Shown here piece after piece: positions 28,499 to 32,621 of a stretch of 32,621 bases of DNA. Source of the DNA: Bacillota bacterium (GTDB taxonomy: Bacteria; Bacillota; SHA-98; UBA4971); assembly GCA_012518595.1 (NCBI GenBank), contig JAAYRV010000139.1, forward strand, positions 1 through 32,621, written 5' to 3'. The notes beneath the pieces were generated by a model that was given only the letters and a program-made list of their open reading frames with translations, was not told where the DNA came from and searched no databases. Both the position numbers and the translations under genes were made by a program. Each line of letters begins with the position of its first letter. The stretch's first letter is position 1.

Positions 28499-29593
28499 CT
28501 ACCTGGGCTCAAGCTCATCTTCTCTAAACGTTGTAAACGGAAGTTGATCTTCTTGACTTCTGCCCGGGACATACTGAAGAAGTCCTTGGGTTCTCCTGGC
28601 CACCCCGGCAAACAACGGGAAAAGCTTAATATCGACAGGGCATGCTTCTTCGCACATACCACATGCAACACAAGACAAAGACATATGGTTCATACGCGTC
28701 AAATGATAAAGAAGGGTCTCGCCGGGAAGCTTAAGGCCGCCTTTCTTCCCCGCGCGTGCCAGAACCTGCCTTGTCTCATACTCGAAAACATCCCCGTCAA
28801 AAATGCACTCCCTGCAATAACAGACCGGACATGCCACTCTGCAATTACGGCAACCGATGCATGCCGCCAAAAGCTTGGCGACACCTTCAATCCCCTCGCC
28901 GTTCAGTTCAGCGCGGGCCTTCTCGAGAAACTCCTGATATTTGCTGTTGCGCTCTTCCTTAAGCACAGCAAGAGCAGCCAGGCGCATGCCGGCTAAGGCG
29001 TCTCCCCTTTCAAACCCCAGCTCTTCTATAATTCCTGCTATACCAGGGTCAAGCCCCGGAGACAAAGAAACTAATAAGCCTCTCGAGTCGCTAAGACCTA
29101 TGTGTCCAATGTTGATACCGGGAAAAGCCGTGTCAGGCGGATTAGGGTTAAGGCAAACCTTGCATGCATCACGGAAAGAAAGATTGTCTAAATCAGAATA
29201 TGCGTCCTTGTATTCCTCTCTGTCAACCGTCCCAACACAATCAATACCGATAACAAAGAGATTGTCGGCCTCAGCTTGCTTAAGCTTTACAAGTTCAACA
29301 AGGGCACGAATTTCACATGGTTTGAGAAGGGCGCCGATTCTGCCTTGAGGTCTCTTTGAGACGGCACGGGCCACAGGAGAAGCTCCGTTAACCGGCATCA
29401 CAGGTGCAAAGGGTTCAGCCCTCTGTCTGATGAGCTCTGCATCTTTCGCCATCAGGTACGTGATAACCCCTGGCACAGGCATTACCGGGACAACCATGGC
29501 ATCCACTACGCCAAGCTCAAGCAACTTCGCGAGAAACTCAGTAAGCGCTCTGCCTCTACCTTCTTCTCCGACAGGGATCACAAGGTTATTCAT
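28499..29593 (-). CDS. FdhB/FrhB-like (coenzyme F420 hydrogenase/dehydrogenase beta) protein with two 4Fe-4S motifs
   Basis: GRIGALLKPCEIRALVELVKLKQAEADNLFVIGIDCVGTV; CIGCRNCRVACPVCYCREC; CVACGMCEEACPVDI. Confidence 0.8.
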   Translation of the reverse strand: MNNLVIPVGEEGRGRALTEFLAKLLELGVVDAMVVPVMPVPGVITYLMAKDAELIRQRAEPFAPVMPVNGASPVARAVSKRPQGRIGALLKPCEIRALVELVKLKQAEADNLFVIGIDCVGTVDREEYKDAYSDLDNLSFRDACKVCLNPNPPDTAFPGINIGHIGLSDSRGLLVSLSPGLDPGIAGIIEELGFERGDALAGMRLAALAVLKEERNSKYQEFLEKARAELNGEGIEGVAKLLAACIGCRNCRVACPVCYCRECIFDGDVFEYETRQVLARAGKKGGLKLPGETLLYHLTRMNHMSLSCVACGMCEEACPVDIKLFPLFAGVARRTQGLLQYVPGRSQEDQLPFTTFREDELEPR

Positions 29594-29632
29594 GGCTCAA
29601 GTCACACCCCGATCTGGTCACCCGGACCGCTT

Positions 29633-30064
29633 TCACGTAAACCATACAGCCTTCGCAGGATTGGGACCCAGTACCTTCAGGGAATCAACCATCTCTCGGA
29701 TGGTTTCTGCAAACAACGCGCCTTCACTTGCGCTGATAAACTTGAACCACACTCTCTCACTGCTAATGCCTAATTCATCCAACACTTCTCGCAAAACCGC
29801 CAAACGACGTCTGGCTTTGTAGTTTCCGCTAACATAATGGCAGTCACCTGCGTGACACCCACCCACCAGGACTCCGTCCGCCCCATCGAGCAGCGCCTTC
29901 ACGATGTACATGGGATCTACTGATCCCGAGCACATGACTCGGATCGGACGTACGTTTGAAGGGTATTGAATCCTGGATACCCCTGCAAGATCAGCCCCGG
30001 TATAAGTGCACCAATTACACAAGAAAGCAACAATTTTCGGCTCGAAGTCCACGGAAGCTTCCAT
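29633..30064 (-). CDS. mvhD: Hydrogenase iron-sulfur subunit, MvhD/HdrD-associated delta type
   Basis: KIVAFLCNWCTYTGADLAGVSRIQYPSNVRPIRVMCSGSVDPMYIVKALLDGADGVLVGGCHAGDCHYVSGNYKARRR. ATG 30064 preferred to 30127. Confidence 0.9.
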   Translation of the reverse strand: MEASVDFEPKIVAFLCNWCTYTGADLAGVSRIQYPSNVRPIRVMCSGSVDPMYIVKALLDGADGVLVGGCHAGDCHYVSGNYKARRRLAVLREVLDELGISSERVWFKFISASEGALFAETIREMVDSLKVLGPNPAKAVWFT

Positions 30065-30153
30065 CTCGGTTCCCCCTCTTCCAATCCTCGGTACACCCCA
30101 TGCACACGGGGAAACAGGCAAAACCATAGTCTAGAATCTCCCAATGGCCGGTA

Positions 30154-32621
30154 TCATAAAACCGCCACATCCAGCGCAGCCAATAGCCTTCGCGCTTCAA
30201 ACCCGCGATGTTCCGCTGCCCCTCCCGGGCAAGCTACCTGGCAAGCACCGCACCCCTGACACCGAAACTCATCCACAACTGCAACGCGGGAGTCCTTATC
30301 AAGAGACCTGGCATCATACGGACATGTTTCTACACAGACTCCGCATCCTCTGCAAAACCTGGTCCTCACATCTGATATATTCTCTTTGGAATGCTCCACT
30401 CCTCTCCGCAACCTGACCGCTGCCCTTACAGCAGCTGCCTCTGCGGAAAGCAAAGCCTCGGTGACAGTGGTCGGAGCTCTCGCGGTTCCACACACATACA
30501 CTCCGGGTGTGAGAAAATCCGTAGGCCTCACCTTTATATCAGCTTCCGTGTAAAAGCCGTGCAGGTCAAAATCCACCCCTAATCCGGAAGCTAATTCAGG
30601 GTCGCCTGAACCTTGAACTCCCACGGACAGAACTACACGATCCGCAGGAATGTGAAGGAGTTCGCCAAGGCCTTCATCGTAAACTTCTACTACGGCGGAC
30701 TTACCACCGTCATCAGCAATAACTCCGGGGACGTTATTCTCCGCGTACCTTATGAATACCACACCCATATCCCTGGCCTGTTCGTAGAAGAGCTCATTGA
30801 ACCCTGAGGCCCTGATATCTCGATGTAGGACATATACTTCAGTTTCAGGACGGCAAGTCTTCATGCGAATAGCGTTCTTCAGCGCCTGCAAGCAGCAAAC
30901 CCGGCTGCAGTAAGGCCTTTCTGTGTCACGCGAGCCTGTGCACTGTATCATTACTACACTTCTAATCTCGCCCTCTAAATCCTCTAAGATAAGGCCGGCC
31001 TGATCAAGCTCTGCCTCAAACTCTGTTTGTGTGACAACCGGTGACATGAGCCTGTGCATGAAGGTCTTGGGCGCTTCACACTGAGTGCCGCCGGTAGCTA
31101 AGATAACCGCTCCGCACTGAATTTCCCCGGCGGGACCCTCTGAACCGGCCTCCTGACTCTGGATTTTTGCCCGAAATCCTCCGTCAGCCCGGGATATATA
31201 GGAAATTTCAGATGACACATGCGCTTCGATGAGAGGATCTTGTCTGATTCTTTCACTCAGTGTACTAACCAGGGCTTGAACATCCATACCTGAGAGAGAA
31301 CGCTTCACTGAGCGAGCCCTTCCCCCCAGTATAGGCGCGTTTTCAACAAGGTGCACCCTATGGCCTAAGTCAGCCAAAGCTTTGGCTGCCCTCATCCCTG
31401 CAATACCCCCGCCGATTACCAATGCACCTTCCAACACAGGCCGTACCTTCTTAGTAAGGGGATTCCCATAACGAGCTTGTTCTATTGCCATTGCCACAAG
31501 ACCCAAGGCTTTTTCCGTAGCGAACCCGCTATCCCTGTGTACCCAGGCGCATTGTTCACGGATGTTGGCGACCTCCAGGAGCCCTCTCTTTATTCCAACC
31601 TCCTGAAGCCTCTCCTCCAAGACCCGGGTAACGTCTCTTGGCGAGCATCCGGCTATTATCACTTTGTCCACAGGCTCCTGTCTAACAGCCGTCTGCAGCG
31701 CCCGAATACCCGCATCCATACAGATATCAGGAATCTCCATTGCAGTTACGACTCGATCTTGCTCCTTTGCCCAGTTGACAATCTTGTCAACATCCAGACC
31801 GTCCAAGGAGGATTTGCACCTGCACACGAAAACACCGATTCTATCCCCGTCTGTCTCTCTTTCGGCGTCGGCGTCGGCGTCACCTGCGATCCGCATAGAT
31901 CCGAACCCTTGCGCCGGCTGACTCTCCAGCGCGTCCTTCAAGGCGTAGAGAGCGCACGCCCCTGACCATATGATTGCAGTTGGAATATCCTGCGGCTCAA
32001 CACCACCGCCACATACGTATATTCCTTCCCTCTCTGTCGAAACCGGAGAAAATCCGGTGGCATCTCTGCCGAGATACCCAAACAGCCCTTTCTCAACCCT
32101 CAAAGCCTGTGATAATTCGTCAATTCCGTCAGGCGGGGTAAAACCTGTTGCGAGCACAGCCAAATCGAACTCTTCAGTTGATACTGCCCCATCCGTCTCT
32201 ACGGGGATATATACATATTCATCCCCGGGCTCGATTGAAGAGACTCTACACGGCACAAATTCCACACCCAGGCCTCTGGCTCTTTCATAGTACTCCTCAA
32301 ACCCTTTCCCACATGCCCTTATGTCCATGAAAAAAATCTTTACAACCGCGTCAGGCATCAACTCCTTAAGTCTCATGGCATCTTTAATCGCATACATGCA
32401 GCACACAACTGAACAATAGGGCGCCTCCCCCGTCCTGTCGCGAGAGCCCACACATTGAACAAAAGCTATTCGCTTTGGAATTCTACGGCGAGACCCACAG
32501 ATCAACATGCCCCCTGTCGGGCCCGACGGACTGATGAGCCTTTCCAGTTCCAGCCCGGTAATGACGTTGTCAGTGAAGCCATATCCATATTCTCTGCGCG
32601 TCAGAGGGTCATAATGGCCCA
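30154..32621 (-). CDS. hdrA: HdrA-like CoB-CoM heterodisulfide reductase A homolog, tandem-fused; 5' end beyond the window
   Basis: ORF continues in frame past 32508 to the edge (..GHYDPLTRREYGYGFTDNVITGLELERLISPSGPTGGMLICG..). Two HdrA-type halves: FVQCVGSRD..PYCSVVCCMYAIKDAM and MIQCTGSRD..PYCSRVCCLQALKNAI; FAD motif ALVIGGGIAGMRAA; C-terminal CRGCGVCVETCP and CQGCGACQVACP. Confidence 0.92.
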   Translation of the reverse strand, partial: GHYDPLTRREYGYGFTDNVITGLELERLISPSGPTGGMLICGSRRRIPKRIAFVQCVGSRDRTGEAPYCSVVCCMYAIKDAMRLKELMPDAVVKIFFMDIRACGKGFEEYYERARGLGVEFVPCRVSSIEPGDEYVYIPVETDGAVSTEEFDLAVLATGFTPPDGIDELSQALRVEKGLFGYLGRDATGFSPVSTEREGIYVCGGGVEPQDIPTAIIWSGACALYALKDALESQPAQGFGSMRIAGDADADAERETDGDRIGVFVCRCKSSLDGLDVDKIVNWAKEQDRVVTAMEIPDICMDAGIRALQTAVRQEPVDKVIIAGCSPRDVTRVLEERLQEVGIKRGLLEVANIREQCAWVHRDSGFATEKALGLVAMAIEQARYGNPLTKKVRPVLEGALVIGGGIAGMRAAKALADLGHRVHLVENAPILGGRARSVKRSLSGMDVQALVSTLSERIRQDPLIEAHVSSEISYISRADGGFRAKIQSQEAGSEGPAGEIQCGAVILATGGTQCEAPKTFMHRLMSPVVTQTEFEAELDQAGLILEDLEGEIRSVVMIQCTGSRDTERPYCSRVCCLQALKNAIRMKTCRPETEVYVLHRDIRASGFNELFYEQARDMGVVFIRYAENNVPGVIADDGGKSAVVEVYDEGLGELLHIPADRVVLSVGVQGSGDPELASGLGVDFDLHGFYTEADIKVRPTDFLTPGVYVCGTARAPTTVTEALLSAEAAAVRAAVRLRRGVEHSKENISDVRTRFCRGCGVCVETCPYDARSLDKDSRVAVVDEFRCQGCGACQVACPGGAAEHRGFEARRLLAALDVAVL

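Overview
The window is 32.6 kb of chromosome from an anaerobic Firmicutes/Clostridia-like bacterium (inferred from gene content), with almost all genes on the minus strand. In + coordinate order it holds: the 5' part of a T-box leader running off the left edge; a GH13 and a large secreted GH57 glycosidase; a UshA-type 5'-nucleotidase; tRNA-Pro(UGG) beside an EamA transporter remnant; rdgB, rph and murI; an AMIN-domain amidase; a XRE regulator; a GT4 glycogen-synthase-like gene next to a maltokinase-like gene; plsY; a trypsin-like and a subtilisin-like protease; and an accessory-looking stretch of small ORFs. The right third (21.3-32.6 kb) is a co-directional central-metabolism cluster, in transcription order: tandem-fused HdrA, MvhD, an FdhB/FrhB-like Fe-S protein, a 2Fe-2S/4Fe-4S protein, a soluble FrdA-like flavoprotein, KorD-A-B-C, SucC-SucD. 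The two observations most worth following up are (1) three tandem unannotated microproteins of 28-37 aa sharing an 'LExWW...LFxLxxP' single-TM signature (19147-19569), each with a strong Shine-Dalgarno and two of them a 62-bp near-identical duplication, and (2) the fumarate-to-2-oxoglutarate module physically coupled to HdrA/MvhD-type electron-bifurcation components with no membrane anchor. All family assignments come from reading motifs by eye; no searches were run.
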